Shown: piece after piece, positions 10,445 through 21,535 of the stretch | Layout: each line of letters opens with the position of its first letter | Numbering within the stretch: position 1 is the first letter of the stretch | Assembly: GCF_028554725.1 (NCBI RefSeq) | Contig: NC_071671.1 | Coordinates: forward strand, 9,110,001-9,174,000 | DNA length: 64,000 bases | Source of the DNA: Zeugodacus cucurbitae | Lineage: Eukaryota; Arthropoda; Insecta; Diptera; Tephritidae | Reading direction: 5' to 3' | Made by a program: the position numbers and the translations under genes | The notes under the pieces: model-generated | The model's database searches: none | The model's input: only the letters and a program-made list of their open reading frames with translations | Told to the model about the DNA's origin: nothing

Positions 10445-11763
10445 TTAAGGAGTTACATGGGTTTTGTCGGGTAAAAAAAGGCCTATTTTCAATATTTTGT
10501 TCTTTGTAAAAAATTATATATTTACTTCAGACTTTTTTCTGTATTATTGATACATATTTAAAGCATAATTTCTGAAATTTTCAACAAAAAAAAAATTAAA
10601 CCTCTTCTATTGTGCCGTCATTTCCGGTGACCCCTTGGAAAAAGGTGCATCCGCATTGTCGGCATAACTGCTGACAGGATCATTTAAAATGAAAAAAAAG
10701 GTTAACTTCGGCTGTACCGAAGCTAATATACCCTTCACAGGTGCATTTCTTTTAGTAACTATGTGTTTAAGCAAATCTAAAGACGTAAGAAAAAGTAATT
10801 AAAAATAAAAAGAAAACTATATCTTTTTAGCTGGGTTGTTTGCTAGAAACATTAAGGTTATATAGTTAACCGATCTGAACAATTTTTTCGGAGATTTAAC
10901 TTAAGCAGTAATTCATGTCAAATTTCGTAAAGATACCACGTCAAATGCGGAAGTTTTCCATACAAGCCCTTGATTCCGATCGTTCAGTTTGTATGGCAGC
11001 TATATGCTATAGTGGACCGATCTGAAAATTTTTTTCGGAAATTAAATTATTTCTATGAGCCATAACTCACACCAAATTTCGTGAAGATATGTAGTAAAAT
11101 GCGGAGGTTTTCCATACAAGCCCTTGATTCCGATCGTTCAGTTTGTATGGCAGCTATATGATATAGGGTTCCGATATCGACAGTTCCGACAAATGAGCAG
11201 CTTTTTGAAGAGAAAATAACATCTGCAAAATATTAAAACGATATTTTAAAAACTGAAGGACTAGTTCGTATATATACAGACAGACGGACATGGCTACATC
11301 GACTCAGTTCAACATACTGATCATTTATATATATACTTTATAGGTCCTCCGACGCTGCCTTCTGGGTGTTACAAACTTCGTGACAAACTTAATATACCCT
11401 GTTCGGTATATAATAAGTGTTTTAGTTAAAGCCATAACCTCGTGCTTGAACGAAGGAAAGATAAAAAAGAAAAAAATGGAATTTTGACAGACATTTTTCA
11501 AAAAAAAAAAAATAAAAATTTCGGTAAAATTTGCTTGACATTTATCCTTCATCGAGATCGGTTGAGTAGTTTTCGAGAACATTTGACAACCGACTTTAAA
11601 GTTTTGAGTAACAATAATACCTGACTTGGAGCGTACACCTTCCAAAGGCTGTATATCCGAAACTATTATACGGATCAACTTGAAAATTTAGGATAATGTT
11701 CTTGAGATGTTGCAGAAATTGATAAGAAATTATGAACCCACGAAACCCATGTTACCCCTTAAG
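10445..11763. mobile_element. TIR element family C, copy 1, split by a mini-me-like insertion
   Basis: The ends are inverted: TTAAGGAGTTACATGGGTTT at the left, and the complement of CTTAAGGGGTTACATGGG at the right. The sequences at 10445-10690 and 11413-11763 together align with the uninterrupted copy at 32214-32955, so the block at 10691-11412 is an insertion. Flanks CGA|TTAAGG and CCTTAAG|CGA suggest a short (about 3-bp) target duplication. No transposase is encoded. Confidence 0.7.
10691..11412 (-). mobile_element. mini-me-like element, type B, copy 1
   Basis: In element orientation (minus) it starts with a TATACC...GGTATA hairpin region near 11410, then TTTGTAACACCCAGAAGG, CCTATAAAGTATATATATA, and a GTCY tract (reversed around 11275-11295). 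It ends in the hairpin CTTCGGTACAGCCGAAG followed by TTAAC and a T-rich tail at 10691-10715. TA and GTCY microsatellite seeds are the known hallmark of dipteran mini-me elements. It lies inside family C element copy 1. Copy 2 is at 54081-54825. Confidence 0.75.
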
Positions 11764-13869
11764 CGAAGACTCCTTAAGGTCGATAGTGAGCGATGACTCT
11801 CTCGTCTTGCGTCGGGCATGATCAATTTATACTGATTATAGAACAATAGTTAAAAAAAAAAAAAACAATTCGCTATGATTAACGAACTCCCAATAGTGTC
11901 TATGATGAAAGTTTTGCGTGCTGGGTATAATGTATAGCAACAACAATAATAACTAATCGCCAATGTAAACCCGTCCAACAAGATATTTTCAATTAAACGT
12001 CATATCTTTTTTTCTAGTTCAATTTCTACGCATAAGCACATACATATTTACAAAGTATATACTTTTTACATATGTATGTACACTCTAAAATAAGCTTAAT
12101 TCATGGCTTTTGTGTCATAAAGCCGCTCTAATTCAGGTTTGAGCTGTAGGTGCTGAGTATGAGGAAATAGTATTTTGTTCATAATTATTGGTGATCTTTC
12201 TTAGTTTTTTTTCATTTCTCTCTCATTTTTGCAGCAACTAGTGTTACGAATATTTAAGCTGGAACTAGCGACTGGTTTGATCAGCCCTTAATACTCTTTT
12301 ATGTTTACTATTTCTCTTCGTTAATGGCACTGTACTCTTTCGCAAGCATACTCGTACTCTTTCAGTTCATTTGAGTGTGTTGTAAGCTTAGCATTAAGTC
12401 GAGTTTCGGCTTTGCAATTGTGAGTCTCTCTTTAGGTGCGCCTCTATACACGATTGCAACATCTATTTGAATACTGTGAGGTACACGCATGTGTTTTAAT
12501 GAACTCATAATTGTTCAGCTCAGGCGTCGGACACACCTTGTTTTTTTTCGCTCTCAAGCTTTCTTGTTTACTTTTGTGCTCGTTTCCAATTGTTGCCACT
12601 TTTCAGGTATACGTGAGTACGTTTGAACTAGTAAGCGATTTATTACGTGGAAATATTTATAGCAAAATGATTATTTATACTGGTTCTTAATTTGGCCCTA
12701 CGACTATTTGGCTCCTAATAATGAATTCTCCTAATCAGTCAAGAAAAAGGAAATGTTCCGCTTCCGCGATAGCCGCGTTTACGTAAACAGAACGGACCTG
12801 AACTTTTACTCATTCTTCAAAATTATTTGGGGATTTCTTGAAATAATTAGTTAAATTTAATTTTATTAATTTATATTATAGGAACCAAATTATTTATGAT
12901 GTGCTTCATTAACACCCACATGAGTTAAGGTAGCAGATTTCGACAACAACTTTACCAACTTATACGAGCGAGCATCCGTAGTAATCGTCTAACTAGTCAT
13001 CTACTCAAAGCCTTGTCTCGCCTAAATGCTTTTACAAATAATCTTAAAGTTGTTCACACTCATTTAATTGAGTCAATTAGTTGAGTACAATGTCTCACGT
13101 TTGCTATTAGTTAGGGTACTAGTGAAATTCCCAAACATATCATTTCAATTAAAGTAATGTTGCGCTCCCCTCTTCTGTATATTAGTTATTATATGTGCCC
13201 AGATTCATACAATGGACACGACACACTCTTTTCTAAAAATAAAACGAAAAATACGCGCTAAAGTAAAATTAGACTAAACATATTATACATTTTTGGGGGA
13301 ATACATATACACAGCACTATTCAAAAGCGAGTAGACACGCTTATATGAATGTCTGTGTAAATGCGTCGAAATCAAGCCCATGGCATTCTATTTCCACGTG
13401 AGTGGCTCTTTTACATGGCCGCCGTTTCTTTGAAGTGTATTAATAAAATTGCTTTTACTTTTTCGGCTAAAACATTGCGCTATTTTCGCCTAATCTATTG
13501 CTTTGTCGTGGTGTTTATACGCTTTCGGCCAAATTTGGCTAAATAAGTGTACGTGTCAATGTGCCTCAGGTGGTATTGGGGAAGGCTCGAGCCTTTTTTA
13601 TTGATGGGAATGTGCTACGCTTTTACAAAGCGTTTCCTGCCAAAGCGGAAATTAAGACTGACAGTTTTGTGTTGAGCCAAAAATATCACATACCAGTTAA
13701 TATTGATTTACATATATGCATTCATTAGAGTACAGTAGACTGTGAGTGGTCCCTAACCTTGAAAAACATTGAAATGTTAGCGTAATTTTTTGACTTCAAG
13801 GAACATTTTTGGATCTCTTAACGAGTTTTGATGTTTAACTGAGTATTTTGATCAGTATTTTTCCAGTAG
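11764..13869. other. non-coding stretch
   Basis: No gene seen. A good plus-strand acceptor occurs at 12234 (CATTTTTGCAG) and a joined acceptor/donor at 12606 (see separate entry). The frame at 13361-13546 has no motif. Confidence 0.4.
12601..12618 (+). promoter_or_regulatory. candidate joined splice site or 6-nt microexon
   Basis: After a pyrimidine-rich stretch from about 12540, the sequence reads TTTCAG (12601-12606), GTATAC (12607-12612), GTGAGT (12613-12618). It could be a ratchet point with donor GTATAC, a 6-nt microexon between an acceptor and a GTGAGT donor, or chance. Confidence 0.2.
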
Positions 13870-14644
13870 ATACCTTGATTTCGATGTAATTTTTTTTTGA
13901 AAAGTGGCTCTTTTTGTATATATCTCGCAAACTACTTAAGCTATATAAATCAAACTAGTAAGTGACTAGTAAGTCACACTTCCTTTTAGTACCCCATCAT
14001 ACACCATGAAACAGGTGAAATCGGATAATAACCACGCCCATATATAAAATTACAAAAAGGTCGTAAACTCACTAACGAAAAACATCAAAAACACAAAATT
14101 TTATAGAAGAAAATGGCAGAAAAAGCTGCACTCAGATCTTTATAAAAAATGGAATATGGGCGTGGCGTCGCCCACTTATGTGTCAAACATCATATTTCAG
14201 GAACTACTCGACCGATTTCAAAGAAATTTGGAACATAATATTTTTTCGACATCCTGATTTTATTGTTGGAAAATGGGCGAAATCGGTTCACAACCACGCC
14301 TACTTCCTATATAATACGTTTTTTAATTCCATCTGATTCGTTGAGTTTATAATAAATACATCAGTAACCAATTAAGATATCGGAATATAACTTTACACAA
14401 TTACTATATTTGCGTTGTGGCATCACTTGTGGAAGAATTGTCGAAATCGGAGTATAACTTGTCAAGGCCCCGAGTAACGAACATGAAGAACTCAGCTCCT
14501 AAGGGTAATATTTCACCGAAAATAACGGTAAATCTCTTTGATATTTTGATGTGATTCAGAGAGAATATTTTTCTTCTAATAGTGTATCTTTGTACCAAAA
14601 ATGGTTAAAATCGGGTCATAACTTCTCCTAGCTTTCATATACCT
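13870..14644 (+). mobile_element. mini-me-like element, type A, left part of an interrupted copy
   Basis: Diverged type A sequence in element orientation: GAAATCGGATAATAACCACG near 14019, GGGCGTGGCGTCGCCCACTT near 14159, CGGTTCACAACCACGCCTAC near 14284, and AATCGGGTCATAACTTCTCC near 14610. The start of the element is missing or unrecognisable. It continues at about 15419-15465 after a LINE insertion. Confidence 0.65.
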
Positions 14645-15418
14645 AGGTTAGGTTAGTTTAGGTTAGGTTGGTCTGGTAGGCCTGCAGGCCACGCATAGAC
14701 CAGTTATGGTCCTTTGATACCAGAATGGAGTGCCTTGACATGTTCTCTGAGTAGTAGTCATCGTTTAGGATGCCTGCGCCTGACGTGAATTTTAATAGTT
14801 TTTGAGGCTTCACTAACGATATCTCCTCTAACTTATCGTATTGTGGGGCCCCTAAATACCTAAAAAGCTATCTCGCTAACGCAGGACAAACGCACAAGAG
14901 ATGCTCCACCATTTCCTTGGTGCACCGCTGTTGGCATTTTCTGCATTCCTCCCGATCTGACAGCCCCATCTTACAGGCATTTGCCGCTACTAGGCTGTGT
15001 AGGCTGTGACCGGTTAGAATGCCAACCATGGTCCTACAGCCCTTTCTATCGAGCTCCAGTAGGAACCTTGAATATTTGTGATCTACCGCTTTGCACATAC
15101 CTTTATGCTTCCAGCGAGATATGAGTTTTCTTGCCATGCACCTGTATATGTTAATTTTAGAGTATTGGGCTTGTGCGTTGGAAGCTAGCTCTGCTGCCCT
15201 TAGCAACCGTGCTATGTCCGAATGATCTGTATGTAAATTCATTTGTTGCCATCAGTCGACCCGCCGATTTCGCCGCGCAGTTTTCGGCACAGAGATCTAT
15301 AGGTGGCAGGTATAATATTCGTTCTTGAGAAGCCGTTGGTGTGGTTCTTAGGGTCCCCGTTATACATAGCGCTGCAAGGAGCTGAACCTTTTCCATCGGC
15401 TTCCGATACGTCACTAAA
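14645..15418 (-). mobile_element. 5'-truncated LINE (RNase H-bearing clade) 3' end
   Basis: A non-LTR retrotransposon fragment whose 3' end, read on the minus strand, is CCTACCAGACCAACCTAACC with further AACCTAA repeats (to 14645). It interrupts a mini-me-like copy: the sequence on each side (CATAACTTCTCC and GAGTGTATAAAATGTTCGG) belongs to that element. A related 3' end, CTTACCAGACTAACCTAAAC, occurs on the plus strand at 59618-59645. Confidence 0.7.
14860..15414 (-). pseudogene. LINE ORF2 C-terminal fragment (end of RNase H and CCHC-like tail)
   Basis: A frame at 14868-15242 contains GILTGHSLHSLVAANACKMG, then ECRKCQQRCTKEMVEHLLCV and PALAR. This layout, a TGH motif, then a Cys-containing knuckle, E-H-L-L-C, and a P-A-L motif, is the conserved tail of ORF2 in jockey/I-like non-LTR retrotransposons. 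An upstream piece continues in another frame to 15414, so there is at least one shift. The reverse transcriptase region is absent through 5' truncation. Confidence 0.7.
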
Positions 15419-15465
15419 TTACGAGTGTATAAAATGTTCGGTTACACCCGATTCGATTATATTCG
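15419..15465 (+). mobile_element. mini-me-like element, type A, 3' end of the interrupted copy
   Basis: GAGTGTATAAAATGTTCGGT followed by TACACCCGATTCG is the 3' terminal hairpin region of type A, displaced from 14644 by the LINE insertion. The hairpin's second arm is mutated (CCGATTCG instead of CCGAAC). Confidence 0.65.
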
Positions 15466-16291
15466 ATTTTTTGTTAAGTTCAAATGAGTTTTTTCACTTA
15501 TATTTATTTATTGGAATTTCTGTGCCTTATTTGTTACCAATATTGTCACCATCGAAGAGTTGGAAAATTTATAATTTTTTTTGGCTAACTTTTCTAACTT
15601 TTTCTTTACTTGTATTTGGAGCGAAATGGCAACACTGTTGCGTAATTTTCCAACATTTATGGTTTTATAGTGCAATATCACTATGCATATAACTTTCCAA
15701 TTTTTTGAAGTAATAAACATTTATTAATTACGCGTATTTCCTCAGTTAGTCTGTCTACATTTATTTGAAGTACTATTAGCCATAGTAACAAACAGTTACT
15801 TACATGTACGTACATATGTATGTATGTATATGCCCTCTCCCCAAATGCTCTTCAGCCTAAGCACGCATAAACACTAACAATTCTGTATGCGTGTATAAAA
15901 CTGAGTTTCAGTCGCTTGAGTAACTTCTGTGCTGGAGCATAAAGCACGACGGCTGGCTAGCCGCATTGTCAATGTCCAAATACGCACACAGATAAAAGCA
16001 TGCATTTAACATAGTGTGCTGTTATTAAAGTGAATGTGTGTGTGGATATCGTGCTCTTACCACATACATGTAATCCACGCTTACAACAATGTAACAACAA
16101 CTGGTGTTTGCGCGTCGTTTTCCCCACAATATAATTTATTTACATGAAATTCTATTTGGTTCGTATATATGTATGTACGTGTGTGCGTTTGTAGTTATGT
16201 TTGTATGCTAAGCATTTCTGCTGCCACAAAAGTGCACTGACATCGACGAAATAGCTTTCTATTATACATAACGTAGCTGAGTATACAGATA
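15466..16291. other. non-coding
   Basis: No supported gene; TATGTATGTA repeats around 15815 and 16165. Overlapping short frames at 15303-15720 have no recognisable domain. Confidence 0.45.
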
Positions 16292-16479
16292 CAGTTATGT
16301 GTAAAATAATAAGGACAGTGTCCTAGCGACATATTCAAATTAAATGTTTCTTTAGTTTTATGAAGATTTAGCAAAGCTTTGTATTTTATTTTAATTTCTT
16401 TTTATAAATTGCCGTTTTTGACAAGTGAAAAATAATAAGGACACCTCTAGTTTTACTAAAAGAATTACAATATTATATA

Positions 16480-17377
16480 AAACAAGTAAGGAAGGGCTAA
16501 GTTCGGGTGTAACCGAACATTTTATACTCTCGCAATTTATTTATTTAACTTTATTTATATTATATAATACACAATTTGACCCACATATTCGTCATATATA
16601 TTGTATAAAGTCCATTGAAAGTTGGAAACCATAATATTAGGTTAGAAGCACTGAGGTCCTCATGTTCGATTAATGGGTCCTTGAAAACCTATGGTCCGAT
16701 TTCGACGATTTTTAGAATGGGGCTGCAACACTATAAAGGTAGTATTTGTGCAAAGTTCTGCATCGATATCTTCACTAGTGCTTACTTTATATATTGTAAA
16801 GTAAACGATTCAGATCGTCTTCAAAGTTCTGGTATATAGGAAGTAGGCGTGGTTGTGAAGCGATTTGGCCTATTTTCACAACATATCATTGGGATGTAAG
16901 GAAACTATTACAAACCAAGTTTCATTGAAATCGCTCGAGTAGTTCCTGAATTATGGTTTTTGACCCATAAGTGGGCGACGCCACGCCCATTTTCCATTTT
17001 GTAAAAAAATCTGAGCACAGCTTCCATATGTCATTTCTTATGTGAAATTTAGTGTTTCTGGCGTTTTTTCGTTACTGAGTTAACTCACTTTTAGTAATTT
17101 TCAACCTAAACTTTGTATGGGAGGTGGGCGTGGTTATTATCCGATTTCTTTCATTTTTGAACTGTATTAAGAAGTAGCTAAAAAAAACGAATGCAGAAAG
17201 CTTGGTTTATATAGCTCTATTGGTTTCCGAGATATGTACACTAAACCTATTTGGGGGCGGGGCCCCCAAACCCTATATATAACCATATATCTAACTCGTT
17301 TAGTTTTGGGTGTTACAAACAACCGTTATGTGAACAAAACTATAATACTCCCAAGCAACTTTGTTGCGAGAGTATAA
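16480..17377 (-). mobile_element. mini-me-like element, type A, copy inside the Tc1 relic
   Basis: Starts AAACAAGTAAGGAAGGGCTA and the hairpin GTTCGGGTGTAACCGAAC, then TTTATACTCTCGCAA; it ends TTGTTGCGAGAGTATAAA. The GTCY tract seen in the copy at 50739-51940 is deleted here. The small frames at 16425-16839 are not genes. Confidence 0.8.
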
Positions 17378-17599
17378 ATATGAAACTGGGTTTCCTTCAA
17401 ATTTGTTAATATTAGTTTCAAATTAGTTTAATATGTTTTTTGAATGGCTATGGTTATTTAAATTGAATCCATATCGCTGCGGCATGGAGGAAACTAAGTT
17501 TTGGCAGTTTAAAACCGGAAATGCGTTCCAGAATTCTGAAAAATTGCCAAAGCTCATCCTTATTCATTGAAAACTTTTCTCTCATTTTATTCCACAAAG

Positions 17600-18130
17600 T
17601 TTTCTGTGGAATTTAAATCCGGGGATTGCGGTGGGGACTCCACCATAGTAAAATTGTTGACCCCAAACCGCTCGTTTGTACACTTAGCCGTGAGTTTTGG
17701 ATGGTTGTCTTAATGAATTATCCGTCTAAGTGCCATATTATCTTGAGAATACTATCTCATACATTTTTGGCGTATCACAACATAATTGGTTGCCTTTATA
17801 GTGCCCTGTAAGCTATGGCATGGCCCTAGACCGTTGTATGAAAATGATCCCCAAACCATAATTTTTCCGCCACCATATTTAGCGGTCTTTATCGTGTACT
17901 TAGAGTATTAAACTAAATTTTTCTGCTTTCTTATGCGATGAATACCTAGTCCAGAACTAAATAACCTTACATTTCTTTTGTCAGATTAGGAAATGTCTAA
18001 GCACATGTCCTTCAGCGAAGATTAGTGTTTGTTTTTTCTTTTTTGGCAACATAGGCATATTTCTTGGCCATAGGGGCTTGAGATCTTCATTTGTAAGCAC
18101 CATGCGAATAGATGATGGGTCAACATCACT
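17600..18130 (-). pseudogene. Tc1-type transposase relic
   Basis: Minus-strand conceptual translation gives pieces of a Tc1 transposase: a KIMVWGSFSYNGLGP-like stretch around 17855, and PPQSPDLNSTEN around 17620-17650, the motif that carries the last catalytic residue (E) in the DD34E group. Stops and shifts separate the pieces, so it is not functional. The N-terminal DNA-binding part is not clearly readable. Confidence 0.65.
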
Positions 18131-18661
18131 ATTAAAATTATATTTAATTTTTTTTTAAGAAATAAATAAATTATTCTTATCACAGCGAAATATATTTTTC
18201 TGACAGATAATGATATTTTGAGCTTTAGGAACCTCTGTGATGGCTTATTCGACTATTGTTTTGGATTATTAAATTAAATTTCCTACTTTTCTGTACAAAT
18301 TTCAATGTTTGACAATTTTTTTTAAAATGTTCTCGAGTTTTCGGATATCACGTCTGACCCTTACCAATATTTATTCAAAAAATAAAAGAATCATGTTCTA
18401 ATTGATTGATATTGAAACTACACGTATTATTCTTACGTTATCTTTGAAAATAAACACGTTTTACTAAAAATACTTTCGTTATTATATTGAAACGATAGAC
18501 TGTCCTTATTAAAACGCACACTCGTATTTTGGCCTTGTTGAACAAAAAATGGCTGCTTACGAAATGTGTGCGAAAACTTTACAATTTTCTTATGGAATTT
18601 GTATTGTATTGAAGTTTACTTTTCATTCATTGCTGTTCTTATTATTTTTCACATAACTGTA

Positions 18662-19970
18662 TGTACAGGCATATTCATACATATGTGTATGTAAATTCAA
18701 TATGCACATACATATATACTTAGTTTTGTTTTGCTTGCTGTGCTTACCAACGCGTGTCGAGGCGTCCAGTCACAGCTCTAGGCTTGGTTTGCTGCAGAGG
18801 GTAGAGGCGTGCTAAAGAAGTCAGAGAGACAACACTGATTATGTACATATGTACATATATGTATGACGTGTGTATGCCTGGCTTATGGCTTTTCTACTGT
18901 AGCAAACAGTTTTCAGCTTGTTTTTGCTTTTTTGAATTCTAACTGTTGTCTATACTACCAGTTAGCCGTACTCGTACACATTTGTAGGCTCTTCATTACT
19001 TGCATTTTGCCAGCGGTCATGGCTTTCACGCGCGCACACCAGGTTGGTGTGGTGTTGCTGAGTCGCATTTGTGGTCGTGGTAAGTGATTTGTGGTCAGAA
19101 AGCCGTACAAAACAAACATGCCAATAAACCATACAAATATGTACTATAACAACAACAACAATAAACATGATAACCGCCTATGAGTTACTTTTATGGCAGC
19201 GGACTCAGCAGACGGTTGGCAGCATGTTTATACGCACCTACATGTTTATACGCACCTACAATTATACACCACCGCTGTACATACAGACAACCGTGTGTGA
19301 AGGTGTGCATAGCTTTGCGCAGCGTTGAAACGCCACTTCTTTGCCTAACTTGACCGCCGAGCCCATCTTCGCACAGTCAATTCATTCACTGGGATTCGCA
19401 TGTAACAGCATTTCGCTCCAATGTGTTTAAGGGGAACCGGATTCGAGTGTGATTACACTTGCCAGCTATGTGTACTAGTATGTGCCTGGTAAGATAGTTA
19501 ATCATTGGCTCACTGCAAGTGCATATGCGCCGGCTGTCGTGTCACTCAGCCGTCAATCAGTCGCGTATCGCGGTCAAGTGCTGCAATTCTAAATATTGGC
19601 AATTGCAATTGCAACCAGTTATTCGTTACAAATAAGCCGTAAACGCGAATACAACTTTCCAAAGTTAGAAAAAAGAGACACACACTTCGTTAACCATAAA
19701 TAGATTCCGCTGGTGAATTCCGAAGTTCTTTGCTAATTATTTTAGCCGGATAAAGCCGCCAAAGTCTGGTTTACATTTGTAGTTTTCCCTTCTAATTGAC
19801 ATTTAAGGTGTCATTCATTCAATTAAATCCGTCCAGAATGGCTGCAAGACATTCTTTTACCGTTTGTTTAAATATATTATTTTTTCTCAGCCTTGATAAG
19901 GAAGCTAGTTCTACCAAAAATCCAATTTATTTTTAAGTTCTTCTAATCAGTATATGGTTTTTTAAAGACT
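18662..19970. other. non-coding or weakly exon-like region
   Basis: More balanced base composition than the surroundings from 18730 to 19600. It holds the exon-like interval at 18962-19079 but no identifiable gene. A pair of ACATGTTTATACGCACCTAC-type repeats occurs near 19225-19260. Confidence 0.35.
18962..19079 (+). other. weak candidate exon
   Basis: A pyrimidine-rich tract (TTTTTGCTTTTTTGAATTCT and onwards) ends in CCAG at 18961, and the interval ends before GTAAGTG at 19080. It is open in one frame (LAVLVHICRLFITC and so on), giving a hydrophobic, Cys-rich peptide. The length, 118 nt, is not a multiple of three. No protein family recognised; chance is a real possibility. Confidence 0.18.
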
Positions 19971-19982
19971 AATAGGGAATGC

Positions 19983-21429
19983 CGAGCTATTCAAATACGG
20001 CGGCGAAGAGCTGATAAGGTGCTTGCATCAGCTTCTTTGCAGAATATGGTCGGAAGAAAGCATGCCTGACGATTGGAATCTCAGTGTACTCTGCCCAATA
20101 CACAAAAAGGGAGACCCCACAATTTGCGCCAATTACCGTGGGATAAGCCTCCTCAACATCGCGTATAAGGTTCTGTCGAGCGTATTGTGTGAAAGACTAA
20201 AGCCCACCGTCAACAAACTGATTGGACCTTATCAGTGTGGCTTTAGACCTGGAAAATCAACAACGGACCAGATATTCACCATGCGCCAAATTTTGGAGAA
20301 GACCCGTGAAAATAGGATCGACACACACCATCTCTTTGTCGACTTTAAAGCTGCTTTCGACAGCACGAAAAGGAGCTGCCTTTATGCCGCGATGTCTGAA
20401 TTTGGTATCCCCGCAAAACTAATACGGCTGTGTAAGCTGGCGTTGAGCAACACCAAAAGCTCCGTCAGGATCGGGAAGGACCTCTCCGAGCCGTTCGATA
20501 CCAGACGAGGTTTCAGACAAGGTGACTCACTCTCGTGTGATTTCTTTAACCTGATGCTGGAGAAAATAATACGAGCTGCAGAGCTAAACAGAGAAGGTAC
20601 AATCTTCTATAAGAGTGTACAGCTACTGGCGTACGCCGATGATATCGATATCATTGGAAACAACACCCGTGCCGTTAGTTCTGCTTTCTCCAGACTGGAT
20701 AAGGAAGCGAAACGTATGGGTCTGGTGGTGAACGAGGACAAGACGAAATATCTCCTGTCGTCAAACAAACAGTCAGCGCATTCGCGTCTTGGCTCCCACG
20801 TCACTGTTGACAGTCATAACTTTGAAGTTGTAGATAATTTCGTCTACCTGGGAACCAGCATTAACAGCAATAACAATGTCAGCCTGGAAATCCAACGCAG
20901 AATCACTCTTGCCAACAGGTGCTACTATGGACTAAGTAGGCAATTGAAAAGTAAAGTCCTCTCTCGACGAACAAAAACCAAACTCTACAAGTCTCTCATC
21001 ATTCCCGTCCTACTTTACGGTGCAGAAGCGTGGACGATGTCAACATCCGATGAGACGGTACTAGGAGTTTTCGAGAGAAAGGTTTTGCGGAAGATTTATG
21101 GTCCCTTAAGAATTGGCAACGGCGAATACCGCAGACGATGGAACGATGAGCTGTATGTGTTATTCGACGACATAGACATAGTCCAGCGAATAAAAAAACA
21201 GCGGCTACGCTGGCTAGGACATGTTGTTCGAATGTATGAAGGTGCTCCAGCTCTGAAAGTATTCGATGCAGTACCCGCTGGTGGAAGCAGAGGAAGAGGG
21301 AGACCTCCACTCCGATGGAAGGACCAGGTGGAGAGGGACCTGGCTTCGCTTGGAATAACCAATTGGCGCCAAACTGCCAGAAGGAGAGATGCGTGGCGCG
21401 CTGTTTTGGACTCGGCTATAACCGCGTAA
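19983..21429 (+). pseudogene. RTE ORF2 fragment: reverse transcriptase and C-terminal domain
   Basis: The frame is open from the truncation point (AELFKYGGEELIRC) with no need of a start codon. It holds the reverse transcriptase motifs CPIHKKGDPTICANYRGISL, PYQCGFRPGKSTTDQIF, DFKAAFDSTKRS, GFRQGDSLSC and the catalytic LLAYADDIDIIG. The C-terminal part has the RLRWLGHVVRM and GGSRGRGRPPLRWKDQ motifs seen in RTE elements. The endonuclease and the first part of the RT are missing. It differs from the protein of the copy at 42524-45514 by scattered substitutions only. It has no promoter or start, so expression is unlikely. Confidence 0.9.
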
Positions 21430-21462
21430 GCGGTGTCTACGCCAGTCAAGAAGAAGAAGAAG
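19983..21462 (+). mobile_element. RTE-type LINE, 5'-truncated, with 12-bp target duplication
   Basis: Flanked by AATAGGGAATGC at 19971-19982 and 21463-21474, an exact 12-bp target-site duplication. The 3' end is GGTGTCTACGCCAGTC followed by (AAG)n. The element begins inside ORF2, so reverse transcription stopped early. Intact duplication and an open frame throughout suggest a fairly recent insertion. It is closely related to the near-complete element at 42497-45770. Confidence 0.9.
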
Positions 21463-21535
21463 AATAGGGAATGCTTAAAACATTTAAAGATAAATAAGAG
21501 TCAATTAAGAAATCATTCGAATTCATTTTAAATTG

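Larger units (their letters stand above)
16292..18659 (-). mobile_element. Tc1-like transposon relic with IR/DR ends, interrupted
   Basis: Flanked by TA (16290-16291 and 18660-18661). The left end is CAGTTATGTGTAAAATAATA; the right end, reversed, is CAGTTATGTGAAAAATAATA. An inner repeat AAAATAATAAGGACA occurs at about 16430, with a reversed inner copy (TGTCCTTATTAAAAC) near 18500, so each end carries two direct repeats, the IR/DR pattern of some Tc1-like elements. A mini-me-like element fills 16480-17377. Without it the element is about 1.47 kb, a normal Tc1 size. Confidence 0.8.

Noticed and set aside
11325..11678. 117-codon frame
   Set aside because: It lies across the mini-me-like element and the family C element, and is low complexity (IFFFL, IFFFFIF runs).
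16480..17377. Helitron, because of the hairpin near one end
   Set aside because: The ends lack the TC...CTRR pattern, while TA and GTCY tracts and overall layout fit mini-me-like elements.
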